A stretch of 64,000 bases of DNA from positions 124,001 through 188,000 of the forward strand of contig JACKJK010000005.1 of assembly GCA_020637985.1 (NCBI GenBank). The letters run 5' to 3'. This DNA comes from Rhodobiaceae bacterium (GTDB taxonomy: Bacteria > Pseudomonadota > Alphaproteobacteria > Rhizobiales > Tepidamorphaceae). A program made the translations under genes and the position numbers. Positions 9,156-18,467 of the stretch are shown here, piece after piece; positions within the stretch are counted from its first letter, which is position 1, and every line of letters begins with the position of its first letter. Below the pieces are notes generated by a model, which was not told the DNA's origin, did no database searches, and saw only the letters and a program-made list of their open reading frames with translations.

Positions 9156-10322
9156 CTACAAGCCAGCGCGGCAGGCCTGCACCAGCCGGTCCAGGAAGGC
9201 GAGGCAGGCGTCCACCTGCGACAGCGCCAGGAATTCGTTGGGCCGGTGCGCCTGGCCGATGTCGCCCGGCCCGCACACGACCGTCGGCGCGCCAGCGACC
9301 TGGAACAGCCCGGCCTCCGTGGCATAGGACACCGTCTGCGTCGCGTTGTGCCCGCTCAGCCGCTTGGCCAGCACCTCGGCAAGCGAGCCGGGATCGGGCG
9401 CCAGCCCCGGCGCATCGACGAGCCGCGTCGTGACCACCGATGTCGCATCGGACACCGAGCGCAGGTGCGGCAGGATCTCGCGCGCGCTGAACTCGGCCAT
9501 CGCCTCCTCGACATCGGTTGCCCTGTCGCCGGGCAGCGCCCGCATTTCCCAGTTCACCAGGCAGCGTCCGGGAACGATGTTGCCCGCCGTGCCGCCGTCG
9601 ACCCGCCCGACATGGATCGAGCTGTAGCCCGGCTCGAACCGCCCTGTCGCGTCGCCGCGCGCGATGTAGGCCTCTCGCAGGCGCATCAATTCGCCGATGA
9701 AACGCGTCGCCGCGAAGATGGCATTGCCGCCGGCAAGGTCCATCGAGGAATGCGATTCAAAACCGGTGATGACCGTCTCGAAATCGCTGATCCCCTTGTG
9801 CGCATCGACCACCTCCATCATCGTCGGCTCGCCGACGAGAACGGCCAGCGGCATCGGCAGGTCCTTGCCCAGCCGCGCCACCATCGGCCGCACGCCGGTG
9901 CAGCCAACCTCCTCGTCGTAGGAAAAGGCGAGGTGGATCGGTGTCGCCAGCGGCTTTTCCGCGAAGGCGGGAACCATCGCCATGCACATGGCGACGAAAC
10001 CCTTCATGTCGCACGTGCCGCGCCCATAGAGGCGGTCGTCCCGTTCGGCCACCGCAAACGGATCGCTGTCCCAGGCCTGCCCCTCGACCGGCACGCAATC
10101 GGTGTGCCCGGAAAGCGCGACGCCGGGCCGGTCCGCCGGCCCGATCGTGGCAAACAGGTTCGCCTTGTCGCCTTCGGGACTGAAGGTCATGTGGCTTTCG
10201 ATGCCGTGGCTCGCGAGGTAGCCGCGCACGAAGTCCATCAGCTCGAGGTTGGAGCGATCGCTCGTCGTGTCGAAACCGACCAGCCGTGCGATGAGATCCT
10301 TCGCGATTGCCCGTGTCGTCAC
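9156..10322 (-). CDS. argE: Acetylornithine deacetylase ArgE
   Basis: Zinc M20-family hydrolase that releases ornithine from N-acetylornithine. Visible motifs are the metal ligands LSGHTDCVPVEG, RGTCDMKGFVAM and the catalytic stretch SYDEEVGCTG. The GTG start at 10322 is preceded by GGAG nine bases away; ATG 10337 and a longer opening to 10361 are also possible. The gene converges with hslO, only seven bases between stops, so argD-argF and argE face each other and must have separate promoters. Confidence 0.9.
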   Translation of the reverse strand: MTTRAIAKDLIARLVGFDTTSDRSNLELMDFVRGYLASHGIESHMTFSPEGDKANLFATIGPADRPGVALSGHTDCVPVEGQAWDSDPFAVAERDDRLYGRGTCDMKGFVAMCMAMVPAFAEKPLATPIHLAFSYDEEVGCTGVRPMVARLGKDLPMPLAVLVGEPTMMEVVDAHKGISDFETVITGFESHSSMDLAGGNAIFAATRFIGELMRLREAYIARGDATGRFEPGYSSIHVGRVDGGTAGNIVPGRCLVNWEMRALPGDRATDVEEAMAEFSAREILPHLRSVSDATSVVTTRLVDAPGLAPDPGSLAEVLAKRLSGHNATQTVSYATEAGLFQVAGAPTVVCGPGDIGQAHRPNEFLALSQVDACLAFLDRLVQACRAGL

Positions 10323-10571
10323 GCCTTGATGCTCCATTCGGTTTCGCGCCGGTCCACGCACGCCCGGCGCAGTCTATCGGCGCTTGCCAGCCCGTCAATC
10401 TGCCCCAATTTGCTGCAATCGAAGGCTGGGGCGTAAGGATTGGCCCGCGCCTGCGTTGAAATCGTAACGCTACTGCCAATTCGCTGGCTTGCGGACGCAA
10501 AGCCGCATTCAGGGGCAATGAAGGCTGTGCTATCAAGCCGCACTCGAACCGACTGACGGGAACACGAACCC

Positions 10572-11906
10572 TTGAAGCCACCAGGCGAGATCATAACGGC
10601 CGGCCGGCCCACACTTTTGGCGCGCGTCGCGCGCGCGGCCGTCATGCTGGCCCTTGCCGCCGCGGTGCTGGGAGCGGGGGTGTTTGCCTATGACTACCTG
10701 AAGCGCACGCGCGCAGAAGTGCCGCGCCGCCCCGCCGTCGAACGCGTGTGGTCGGTGCGCACGCTTCCCGTCGTCTTCACCGACCACCGTCCCACGCTGG
10801 TCACCTACGGCACGGCGACGCCGTCTCGCCGTGTCGACCTGCGCGCACTGGTTTCCGGCGAGATCGTCTCGGTCAGCCCCGACCTGCGCGAAGGCGGCGT
10901 TGTCGACGCCGGCGAGGAATTGCTCAGGATCGACGAATTCGACTACCAGGGCGCGCGGGTCGAGGCGCGCGCCAACCTTGCCGAGGCGCTTGCCCGCCTG
11001 GCCGAGATCGAGGCCAAGATCGCGCTGGAGACGGACGGGCTTGCCGCCGCCCGTACGCAGCTGGACATTGCACGGCGCGATCTCGAACGCGTCGAGAAGA
11101 TCGTCGCGCGCGGGGCGGTCTCGGAAAAGACGGTCGATGACCGGCGCATGGTGGAAGTCCAGCGCGCCGAGGCCGTGACCCAGCGCGAGAACCAACTCGC
11201 CATCGAACGTGCCCGGGCCGACCAGCAGCGTGCCGCCATCGAAAGGCTGGAGTGGCGCGTGCGCCAGGCCGAGCGCGACGTTGCCAGCACCGTGCTGCAT
11301 GCCCCCTTCGACGCCTATGTTTCCAACGTCACGGTCCAGCCCGGCCGGCTGGTCGGCATCAACGATGCCGTTGCCACGCTGGTCGATGCGCGCTCGCTCG
11401 ACGTGCGCTTCGTCCTCACCGACGCCGAGTTCGGCCGCATCGCCGACGATGCCGGCAGCGTCGTCGGCCGACCCGTCACCGTGACCTGGCAGGTCGGCGA
11501 AACGCCGCGCAGCTTTGCAGCCACCGTCGAGCGCGTGACGCCGCAGATCGAGGCCGCGCGCGGCGGCATCGAGGTCTTCGCCCGCATTGCCGACGCCGAC
11601 ATGAAATCCGCCGCGCTGCTGCCGCGTCCGGGCGCTTTCGTGGAGGTCGCCATCGAGGACAAGGCCTATCGCGATACCGCGCAGGTGCCGGCGACCGCGC
11701 TTTATGGCACCGACACGCTCTTCGTGGTGGTGGACGAGCGCCTTGCGCCGCGCCGCGTCGAGATCGTCGGGCGCAGCGGCAACGATCTCCTGGTCCGGGG
11801 CGACCTGGCCGCCGGCGAGCGCGTCGTCGTCACCCGCATCACCGAGGCCGGCGAAGGCGTGAAGGTGCGTGACGAGGCTGCGGCGCCCGCAGGGGGCAAT
11901 CAATGA
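10572..11906 (+). CDS. RND efflux periplasmic adaptor (membrane fusion protein)
   Basis: Periplasmic adaptor of a tripartite RND pump, joining the inner-membrane transporter to an outer-membrane channel not encoded here. About 444 residues: N-terminal membrane anchor around 24-40, barrel-sandwich lipoyl halves around a long alpha-helical hairpin (about 135-225, rich in E, R, A and Q), then a beta-barrel. The TTG start at 10572 has GACGGGAA upstream. An in-frame ATG at 10644 would remove the cytoplasmic end. The stop overlaps the permease start (ATGA). The 234 bases upstream, between this gene and argE, hold only a short imperfect hairpin and no clear repressor gene. Confidence 0.9.
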   Translation: MKPPGEIITAGRPTLLARVARAAVMLALAAAVLGAGVFAYDYLKRTRAEVPRRPAVERVWSVRTLPVVFTDHRPTLVTYGTATPSRRVDLRALVSGEIVSVSPDLREGGVVDAGEELLRIDEFDYQGARVEARANLAEALARLAEIEAKIALETDGLAAARTQLDIARRDLERVEKIVARGAVSEKTVDDRRMVEVQRAEAVTQRENQLAIERARADQQRAAIERLEWRVRQAERDVASTVLHAPFDAYVSNVTVQPGRLVGINDAVATLVDARSLDVRFVLTDAEFGRIADDAGSVVGRPVTVTWQVGETPRSFAATVERVTPQIEAARGGIEVFARIADADMKSAALLPRPGAFVEVAIEDKAYRDTAQVPATALYGTDTLFVVVDERLAPRRVEIVGRSGNDLLVRGDLAAGERVVVTRITEAGEGVKVRDEAAAPAGGNQ

Positions 11907-14900
11907 GAAGCTCTGCCCACGGCGGCGTGCTGGGCTTCTTCATCCACCACCGCAATGCCGCCAACCTGATGATGGCGATGATGCTGCTGTTCGGGGCCTT
12001 TGCCCTGCTGCGGCTCAACACGCAGTTCTTCCCCACCGTCGACATCCCGCGCATCACGGTGAGTGTCACCTGGTCGGGCGCCAGCGCCGAGGATGTCGAG
12101 GCGAACATCCTGCAGGCGATCGAACCCAACCTGCGCTTCCTCGACGGGCTTGAGGAGTTGCGCTCCTACGCGCGCGAGGGGTCGGCCTCGATCAACCTCG
12201 AGTTCGCGCAGGGCAGCGACATGCAGAAGGCGCAGGCCGATGTCGAAACCGCCCTGTCGCAGATCACCACGCTGCCCGAGGACGCCGAGGAACCGAAGGT
12301 GTCGCGGCGCGTCTGGTACGAAAGCGTGGCGACGGTCTCGGTATCCGGCCCCTTCTCCGAAGAGGCGATCCGTGCCTTCGCCCGCGACATCCGCGACAGC
12401 CTGCTCGACGCCGGCATCGACAAAGTCGATTTCACCGGGCTGCGCGACCGCGAATACCGCGTTACCGTGCCCGAATGGCAGTTGCGCCGCCTCGGCCTTT
12501 CGGTCGGCGACATCGGCGAGCGCATCCGCCTGGCGACCCGCGACATGCCGTCTGGCACCCTCGACGGCGCCATCGAGAAGCAGTTGCGTTCGCTTGCCGA
12601 GATCAAGAGCCCGGAGGAGATCGGCGATGTCGAGGTGGTCTCCGGCGCCGGCGGCGAAAAGGTCTTCCTGCGCGACATCGCCGCGATCGCGACGGCCTTC
12701 GACGAGGATCAGTCCATCGGCTATCGCAAGCGCGCGCGGGCGATCGAGCTCGATATCCAGCGCGCGCTGACCTCCGACACCCTCGAAAGCCGCCGCATCC
12801 TGCTCGCCCACCTCGATGCGCTGAAGGGCACGCTGCCGCCCTCGCTCGACGTGTCGGTCTACAACATCAGGGCCGACCTGGTGCAGGAGCGCATCAACCT
12901 GCTGGTCGTCAATGGGGCGCAGGGCCTGCTCTTCGTCCTCGCCATGCTGTTCCTGTTCCTCAACGCGCGCGTCGCCTTCTGGGTCGCGATGGGCATTCCC
13001 ACCGCTGTCATGGCGACGCTGGGCCTGATGCTGATCACAGGCCAGTCCATCAACATGATCTCGCTGTTCGCCCTGATCATGATGCTCGGCATCATCGTCG
13101 ATGACGCCATCGTCGTCGGCGAGCACACCGCGACCCGCTTTTCTGCCGGCGATCCGCCGGCGCTCGCAGCCGAGGTCGGTTCCGGGCGCATGTTCTGGCC
13201 CGTGGTCGCCGCGACGCTGACCACGCAGGCCGCCTTCCTGCCGCTGTTCTTCGTGCGCGACACCATCGGCCAGATCATGTCTGCCCTGCCGATGGTGGTG
13301 ATCGCCGCCTTGTTCGCCAGCCTGATCGAGTCCTTCTTCGTGCTGCCCGGGCACCTGCGCCACAGCCTCAGCTCGATGCGGGCCGAACCCGGCCGCGTGC
13401 GCGCCAGCCTCGACCGCTGGTTCGACGCGTTCCGCAATGGTCCCTTCCGCTTCCTCGCCCGGCTCTCGTTCCGCTGGCGCTACGTGACGGTCGCGCTGGC
13501 GCTTTCCAGCATCGTCGTCGCCGCGGGGGCACTGGCCGGCGGACGCGTCAGTTTCCAGTTCTTCCCGTCGCCGGAGGCGGAACAGATCAACGCCCAGGTC
13601 GTCATGGCGGCGGGAACGCCACAGGCGGATGTCGATGCCGCCATGCGGCAGATCGAAGGGGCCCTGCAGGCGACGGTATCCGAACTCGCCCCACCCGGGG
13701 AGGAACTCGTCGATGCCGTCTTCACCGAGATCGGCGTTGCCGGAACCACCCGTGGCATGAACGCCGCGCAGATGAGCGTGCACCTGACAGCTTCGGAAGT
13801 GCGAAGCGTGCGTACGACCGCGATCATCGCCGCCTGGCGCAAGAAGGTGCCGAAGATCCCCGGCGTGGAAGACCTGGTCATCACTTCGCCGCGTGGCGGC
13901 CCGCCCGGCCGCGACGTCGAGATCGAGCTGCGCGACGCCCCGCCCGACGTCCTCAAGGCGGCAGCCCTCGAACTGCGCGACGTGCTGGCCTCCTATCCCG
14001 GTGTCAGTTCGATCAGCGACGACCTGCCCTATGGCAAGCCCGAGATCGTCATGCAGCTGACCCCGCGCGGCACCGCGCTCGGGTTCACGCTGCAATCGGT
14101 CGGCCAGCAGGTGCGCGATGCCTTCGACGGCGCCATCGCCCGCCGCTTCGCCGATGGCGACGACGAGGTGACCATCCGTGTCGTGCGCGAGCAGCGCGAG
14201 GAAGGCATCGCCGCGCTCGCCAACCTCGCGCTTAAGGCACCGAACGGCGTCTTCGTGCCGCTGACCGAGATCGTGAGCTTGCGCGAGCGCCAGGGCTTTG
14301 CCGTGATCCAGCGCCTCGACGCCAAGACGACGGTCGCCGTTTCCGGCGATCTCGACTCGAGCTTCGCCACGCCGCAGGAACTGCGCGACTCGCTGGAGGC
14401 CTCCGGTGCGGTGCGCGACATCGCCACCCGCCACGGCGTCTCATACAAGTACGCAGGGCGCGAGGAGGAACGCGTCAAGGCATTTGCCGACCTGAAGTAC
14501 GGTACGGCGATCGGCCTCGGGCTGATCTACCTCGTGCTCGCATGGGTGTTCGCCAGCTACACGGTGCCGCTCGCCGTCATGCTGGTCATTCCCTTCGGCT
14601 TCGTCGGCGCCGTGCTCGGCCACTACGTGATGGGCTTCTCGCTCACCATCCTCTCCCTGATGGGGCTGCTCGGCCTGTCAGGCATCCTGGTCAACGATTC
14701 CATCATCCTCGTCAGCCGCGCGCGCGAGTTGCGCGATCATGGCGCGACGCCGGAAGAGGCCGCGGTCAACGCATCCTGCGACCGCTTGCGCGCCGTATTG
14801 CTGACCTCGCTGACGACCGTCGGCGGCCTGGCGCCGCTGCTGGCGGAGAAGAGCCTGCAGGCGCAGTTCCTGCTGCCGATGGCGATCACGCTCGTCTTCG

Positions 14901-15034
14901 GCCTCGGGGTCGCCACGCTCTTCGTGCTGTTCCTGGTTCCCGCCTACCTTGGCGTCGGCGGCGACATCGCGCGTGCCGGCTCCGCGATCTCGCGATGGCT
15001 CTTGCCGCGCCGCCACGCCACGCCGGCGGAGTAG
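11903..15034 (+). CDS. RND family efflux permease (AcrB/MMPL-like superfamily)
   Basis: Proton-driven inner-membrane pump of 1043 residues with the two-repeat RND plan: one membrane helix, a large periplasmic domain, a helix bundle, then the same again. The fourth-helix proton relay Asp pair is present in LGIIVDDAIVVGEH. The second half has the matching helix LSGILVNDSIILVSRARE, in which Asn and Asp replace the pair, as usual. The substrate cannot be told from sequence. It is coupled by overlap to the adaptor gene and has no TolC-type gene beside it. Confidence 0.93.
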   Translation: MRSSAHGGVLGFFIHHRNAANLMMAMMLLFGAFALLRLNTQFFPTVDIPRITVSVTWSGASAEDVEANILQAIEPNLRFLDGLEELRSYAREGSASINLEFAQGSDMQKAQADVETALSQITTLPEDAEEPKVSRRVWYESVATVSVSGPFSEEAIRAFARDIRDSLLDAGIDKVDFTGLRDREYRVTVPEWQLRRLGLSVGDIGERIRLATRDMPSGTLDGAIEKQLRSLAEIKSPEEIGDVEVVSGAGGEKVFLRDIAAIATAFDEDQSIGYRKRARAIELDIQRALTSDTLESRRILLAHLDALKGTLPPSLDVSVYNIRADLVQERINLLVVNGAQGLLFVLAMLFLFLNARVAFWVAMGIPTAVMATLGLMLITGQSINMISLFALIMMLGIIVDDAIVVGEHTATRFSAGDPPALAAEVGSGRMFWPVVAATLTTQAAFLPLFFVRDTIGQIMSALPMVVIAALFASLIESFFVLPGHLRHSLSSMRAEPGRVRASLDRWFDAFRNGPFRFLARLSFRWRYVTVALALSSIVVAAGALAGGRVSFQFFPSPEAEQINAQVVMAAGTPQADVDAAMRQIEGALQATVSELAPPGEELVDAVFTEIGVAGTTRGMNAAQMSVHLTASEVRSVRTTAIIAAWRKKVPKIPGVEDLVITSPRGGPPGRDVEIELRDAPPDVLKAAALELRDVLASYPGVSSISDDLPYGKPEIVMQLTPRGTALGFTLQSVGQQVRDAFDGAIARRFADGDDEVTIRVVREQREEGIAALANLALKAPNGVFVPLTEIVSLRERQGFAVIQRLDAKTTVAVSGDLDSSFATPQELRDSLEASGAVRDIATRHGVSYKYAGREEERVKAFADLKYGTAIGLGLIYLVLAWVFASYTVPLAVMLVIPFGFVGAVLGHYVMGFSLTILSLMGLLGLSGILVNDSIILVSRARELRDHGATPEEAAVNASCDRLRAVLLTSLTTVGGLAPLLAEKSLQAQFLLPMAITLVFGLGVATLFVLFLVPAYLGVGGDIARAGSAISRWLLPRRHATPAE

Positions 15035-15058
15035 GGCGCTGGAAAGGCGCTCTACCCC

Positions 15059-16504
15059 TCAGCCGCGCCAGAAGCGCGGCAGGAACAGCACAAGCACCGA
15101 CAGCAGTTCCAGCCGGCCCAGGATCATGCCGCCGACCAGCAGCCACTTGGCCATGCCGGGCAGGCCGGAGAAGTTGCCGGCCGGGCCGATCTCTTCGCCA
15201 AGTCCCGGCCCGACGTTTGAGATCGCGGTCGCCGCTCCCGACAGCGCGGTGAGCGGTTCGAGCCCGAGCATGCCGAGCAGCGCGGCGAGCACCAGGATCG
15301 AGGCGACGTAGAGGAAGAAGAAGCTTTGCACGGCGGCCGATACGTCGTCACCCAGCGAGCGGCCGTTGTAGCGCTTCACGTGGATGCGCGACGGCGAGAT
15401 GATGGCGACGAAATGCTGCTTCAGGTCTTCCCAGATGACCATGAAGCGGAATGTCTTGATGCCGCATGACGTCGAGCCGGCGCAGCCGCCCATGCACATC
15501 GCCGCGAACAGCACGACCATGGACAGCCCGCCCCACTGGTTGAAGTCGGTGGTGGCGAACCCGGTTCCCGTCATCACCGAGACGAAATTGAACAGCGTCT
15601 CGCGCAGCGTGAAGATCGGCTCGCTCCCCGTCTCGACGCGTTCCAGCCAGATGGCGAGCGTGAAGACGCCGACCATGCCGAGGAAGGTGCGCACCTGCAT
15701 GTCGCGCAGCAGCATCTGCGGGCCGCGCCGCGCGGCATCGACGAACAGCAGGAACGGCAGCGATCCCAGGATCATGAAGACGATGCAGACGATCTCGATC
15801 TCGGCCGACTGGTAGTGCCCGATGGAGGCATCGTGCGGCGAGAAGCCGCCGGTCGCCACCGTCGACATGGCATGCAGCGCCGCATAGAAGAAGCGCATCC
15901 CGGCCAGGTGATAGGCGAGCCCGCACAGCACGGTGAACAGCACGTAGATGCCGACCAGCCAGGCGGCGATCTGGCTGGCGCGCGGCAGGATCTTGCCGGC
16001 GGTGTCGAAGGCTTCTGCCTTGAACAGCTGCATGCCGCCGACCTGCAGCATCGGCAGCACCGCGATGCTCATCACGATGATGCCGAGCCCTCCCAGCCAC
16101 TGCAGCACCGCCCGCCACGTGAGGATCCCAGGCGGCATGGCGTCGAGGCCGGTGAACACCGTTGCCCCGGTCGTGGTGATGCCCGAAACCGCCTCGAAGT
16201 AGGAATCCGTCATCGAGAAACCGGGTTCCGACCATATGAAGGGGATGGATCCGAACGCCGGCAGCAGGATCCACGCCACCGTGGTCATCAGGAACCCGTG
16301 CCGCGTCGTCAGCTGCATCTGGCTGCCGCGCGAGATGGCCCACATCAGCACGCCGACGAACACCGTGATCAGGCCGGAAGCGATGAAGACGATCCAGTCC
16401 GGATTGCCGAAATAGACGTCCGCCAGCGCCGGCAGCATCATCAGCGACCCCAGGGTCGCGAGCAGGATGCCATTGACGAGCAGGATCGGCCTGAAATCGC
16501 TCAC
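15059..16504 (-). CDS. trkH: TrkH family potassium uptake protein
   Basis: Membrane subunit of a Trk potassium importer. The 481 residues contain four pore-loop repeats, each with the filter Gly: SGITTTGATVFTG, AMSTVATGGFSPHD, SVMTGTGFATTDF and AISNVGPGLGEE. The frame stays open to 16864 but that part overlaps apaG. I place the start at GTG 16504, with GGGG upstream and the family's normal N-terminus (SDFRPILLVNGILL). The cytoplasmic TrkA partner is not in the window. It follows apaG by 17 bases and may be in the same transcript. Confidence 0.92.
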   Translation of the reverse strand: MSDFRPILLVNGILLATLGSLMMLPALADVYFGNPDWIVFIASGLITVFVGVLMWAISRGSQMQLTTRHGFLMTTVAWILLPAFGSIPFIWSEPGFSMTDSYFEAVSGITTTGATVFTGLDAMPPGILTWRAVLQWLGGLGIIVMSIAVLPMLQVGGMQLFKAEAFDTAGKILPRASQIAAWLVGIYVLFTVLCGLAYHLAGMRFFYAALHAMSTVATGGFSPHDASIGHYQSAEIEIVCIVFMILGSLPFLLFVDAARRGPQMLLRDMQVRTFLGMVGVFTLAIWLERVETGSEPIFTLRETLFNFVSVMTGTGFATTDFNQWGGLSMVVLFAAMCMGGCAGSTSCGIKTFRFMVIWEDLKQHFVAIISPSRIHVKRYNGRSLGDDVSAAVQSFFFLYVASILVLAALLGMLGLEPLTALSGAATAISNVGPGLGEEIGPAGNFSGLPGMAKWLLVGGMILGRLELLSVLVLFLPRFWRG

Positions 16505-16521
16505 GCTGCTGCCCCAAAGCT

Positions 16522-16917
16522 TCAGTTCGCGCGCCGGTTCATGTTCGGGCTGTCGAGGGAAAACGCCGGGATGGCGATGTCGAACTCGCGCCCCCCGGAA
16601 CCCCTCATGCGGTAGTGCCCGCGCATCATGCCGGACGGCGTCGTCAGCGGCACCCCGCTGGTGTAGCGGAAACTTTCTCCCGGCGCGAGCACCGGTTGCT
16701 CGCCCACCACGCCGGGCCCGTCCACCACTTGCCGTTGGCCGCGCTCGTCGACGATGTCCCAGTGCCGCGCGACAAGTTGCGCCGGCTCGCCGCCGCCGTT
16801 GCGGATGGTGATCGTGTAGGTCCAGAAGTGGCGGTTGTCCTCCGGCTGCGAGCGCTCGCGGCAATAGGTCGGCTCGGCCGAAACCTCGAAGCCGTGCGTG
16901 ACCGCCCTGAACGTCAT
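16522..16917 (-). CDS. apaG: ApaG domain protein (Co2+/Mg2+ efflux protein ApaG)
   Basis: Small fibronectin-III-like beta protein of 131 residues. The family signatures FWTYTITIRNGG, LVARHWDIVDERG and YTSGVPLTTPSGMMRGHY are all present. Its molecular function is poorly defined; the corA/apaG phenotype in Salmonella gave the Co2+/Mg2+ name. I chose ATG 16917. An upstream in-frame ATG (16941) has AAGGGTG nearby and would add eight residues. It lies between metZ (88 bases upstream) and trkH. Confidence 0.93.
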   Translation of the reverse strand: MTFRAVTHGFEVSAEPTYCRERSQPEDNRHFWTYTITIRNGGGEPAQLVARHWDIVDERGQRQVVDGPGVVGEQPVLAPGESFRYTSGVPLTTPSGMMRGHYRMRGSGGREFDIAIPAFSLDSPNMNRRAN

Positions 16918-17005
16918 CGCCCGATCACCATTTGCGCCCATCACCCTTGCCGTGACCAGACGGCTATCGCGCCGCAATCCCGTCTGCAAGCGCCATCGAT
17001 CGCCG

Positions 17006-18208
17006 TCAGCCCCGCGCGGCTGCGAGCGCCTGCGCGATGTCGGCGGCGAGGTCCCTGCCGCTTTCGATGCCGAGCGAGATGCGCACCAGCCCATCGCCGA
17101 TGCCGAGATCCGCGCGCAGGTCTGGCGTCAGGCGCTGGTGCGTGGTTGTCGCCGGGTGCGTCGCCAGCGATTTCGAATCGCCGAGGTTGTTGGAGATGCG
17201 GATCAGCCGGAGCGCGTTGAGGAACGCGAAGGCGGCGCGTTTCCCGCCCTTGAAGTCGACCGCGACCATCGTCCCGCCGCCCGACATCTGCTGCTTGACG
17301 AGATCGGCGTCGGGATGGTCGGCGCGGCCGGGATAGAGCACGCGCGAAACGCCGGCATCTCCCGCCAGCAGCTCTGCCGCCGCAGCGGCATTGGCGCATT
17401 GGCGCTCGACGCGCAGCGGCAGCGTCTCCAGCCCCTTTAGCAGGACCCAGGCGTTGAACGGGCTGAGCGATGGGCCGGTGTGGCGCAGGAAATCCTTCAG
17501 TTGTCCGTCGAGGACTTCCGTCGGCCCGAGGATCACGCCGCCCAGGCAACGCCCTTGTCCGTCGATGTGCTTGGTCGCCGAATAGACGACGATGTCGGCG
17601 CCGTGCTGCATCGGCTTCTGCAGCAGGGGCGTCGCGAAGACGTTGTCGACGACGAGCAGCGCGCCGGCATCATGCGCGATGTCGGCGACGGCTTTCAGGT
17701 CGATCAGGCGCAGCGTCGGGTTGGACGGCGTCTCAAGGAAGAACAGCTTCGTATTCTCGCGCACCGCGGCGCGCCATTCCTCGAGGTCCCCGCCCTCCAC
17801 CAGCGTCGTCTCGACGCCGAAGCGCGGCAGCAGCGTCTCGATGATGAACAGGCACGAGCCGAACAGCGCGCGCGAGGCGACGACATGGTCGCCGGCCTTC
17901 ACCAGTCCCAGGATCGCCGCGTTGACCGCCGCCATGCCGCTTGCGGTCGCGCGCGCGCCCTGCGCGCCTTCCATCGCGGCCATGCGGTTCTCGAACATCG
18001 AGACCGTCGGGTTGCCGTAGCGCGAGTAGACGTAGCCGGGCTGCTCGCCCTTGAAGCGGGCTTCCGCCAATTCAGCCGAGTCGTAGACATAGCCGGAGGT
18101 CAGGTAGAGCGCCTCGGCGGTCTCGCCGTGCGGACTGCGTGTCTGTCCGCCATGCACCAGCAGCGTTTCCGCATCGGCCCCGGCGAGAGGGTTTTCGGGA
18201 TGTGTCAT
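17006..18208 (-). CDS. metZ: O-succinylhomoserine sulfhydrylase MetZ
   Basis: PLP enzyme of the Cys/Met metabolism family that makes homocysteine directly from O-succinylhomoserine and sulfide. The 400 residues include the PLP-lysine motif SATKHIDGQGR, the cofactor-binding VVDNVFATP, and the tyrosine region YVYSRYGNPT. The start codon is preceded by AAGGAA and by a short hairpin (18221-18235). The upstream leader contains a SAM-II riboswitch, which fits control of methionine synthesis by S-adenosylmethionine and supports this function over cystathionine gamma-synthase or gamma-lyase. Confidence 0.93.
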   Translation of the reverse strand: MTHPENPLAGADAETLLVHGGQTRSPHGETAEALYLTSGYVYDSAELAEARFKGEQPGYVYSRYGNPTVSMFENRMAAMEGAQGARATASGMAAVNAAILGLVKAGDHVVASRALFGSCLFIIETLLPRFGVETTLVEGGDLEEWRAAVRENTKLFFLETPSNPTLRLIDLKAVADIAHDAGALLVVDNVFATPLLQKPMQHGADIVVYSATKHIDGQGRCLGGVILGPTEVLDGQLKDFLRHTGPSLSPFNAWVLLKGLETLPLRVERQCANAAAAAELLAGDAGVSRVLYPGRADHPDADLVKQQMSGGGTMVAVDFKGGKRAAFAFLNALRLIRISNNLGDSKSLATHPATTTHQRLTPDLRADLGIGDGLVRISLGIESGRDLAADIAQALAAARG

Positions 18209-18239
18209 GTACCGTTCCTTCCGCTCTTCGAGCGGGCGG

Positions 18240-18314
18240 AAAAGAAAAACCGGCTCCGGAAGACTTGCGGGCGATTCGGAAATTGCCCTATGAGCGTCTT
18301 CAAGCGGATGCCGG
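18240..18314 (-). terminator. Riboswitch-controlled intrinsic terminator in the metZ leader
   Basis: On the minus strand the 5' arm GCC-GGC side (18310-18314), TCCG (18305-18308) and GAAGAC (18296-18301) pair in order with GTCTTC (18259-18264), CGGA (18255-18258) and GCCGG (18250-18254), with small bulges. The stem holds about 15 pairs and is followed by TTTTTCTTTT (18240-18249). The enclosed loop contains a further GGGC/GCCC helix. The 5' arm overlaps an alternative hairpin at 18310-18331, so the two structures exclude each other. Confidence 0.6.
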
Positions 18315-18331
18315 GTTCTCGTCCACCCGGC
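18310..18331 (-). promoter_or_regulatory. Candidate antiterminator hairpin of the SAM-II riboswitch
   Basis: GCCGGGT (minus-strand reading of 18325-18331) pairs with ACCCGGC (18310-18316), a seven-base-pair hairpin with an eight-base loop. Its 5' end touches the last base of the aptamer and its 3' arm uses the same bases as the terminator's 5' arm. It could form when SAM is absent and stop the terminator from forming. Confidence 0.5.
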
Positions 18332-18384
18332 CTTTTAGCGAGTTGTTTAACGTGGCTGCAAGCCGGCCGGCTCAAATGACCACG
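18331..18384 (-). ncRNA. SAM-II riboswitch aptamer upstream of metZ
   Basis: The minus-strand sequence carries the SAM-II hallmarks in order: P1 strand CGTGG, a TCATTTGAG loop segment, CTTGCAG, the closing P1 strand CCACG, then TTAAAC and the terminal GCTAAAAGG that forms the pseudoknot. This parallels the known SAM-II element (UGAUUUAA, UUGCAAGC, GCUAAAAAGG). SAM-II elements occur in front of metA, metX and metZ in alphaproteobacteria. The aptamer ends about 120 bases before metZ, room for an expression platform with a terminator. Confidence 0.8.
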
Positions 18385-18390
18385 GGACGC

Positions 18391-18419
18391 GTTTTCCCAG
18401 AACGCCGCCCCGCCGTCAA
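18391..18419 (-). promoter_or_regulatory. Candidate metZ promoter
   Basis: TTGACG (18414-18419) and a weak GAAAAC (18391-18396) lie 17 bases apart on the minus strand. A start about seven bases on would place the 5' end just ahead of the riboswitch P1 strand, the position expected for SAM-II leaders. The divergent deaminase gene starts 50 bases away at 18468. Confidence 0.45.
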
Positions 18420-18467
18420 GCGCCGCGCTGACAGGCCAGCCAACGCCGGGAGCGGTCGACGACAGGC

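Noticed and set aside
11900..14434. A long open frame (844 codons) on the minus strand opposite the RND permease
   Set aside because: It lies fully antisense to a clear RND gene, is dominated by Arg, Asp, His and Gly as expected from GC-rich shadow frames, and shows no recognised domain.
15059..16864. Long N-terminal extension of TrkH across apaG
   Set aside because: The extension is the out-of-frame image of apaG; GTG 16504 gives the family length and N-terminus.
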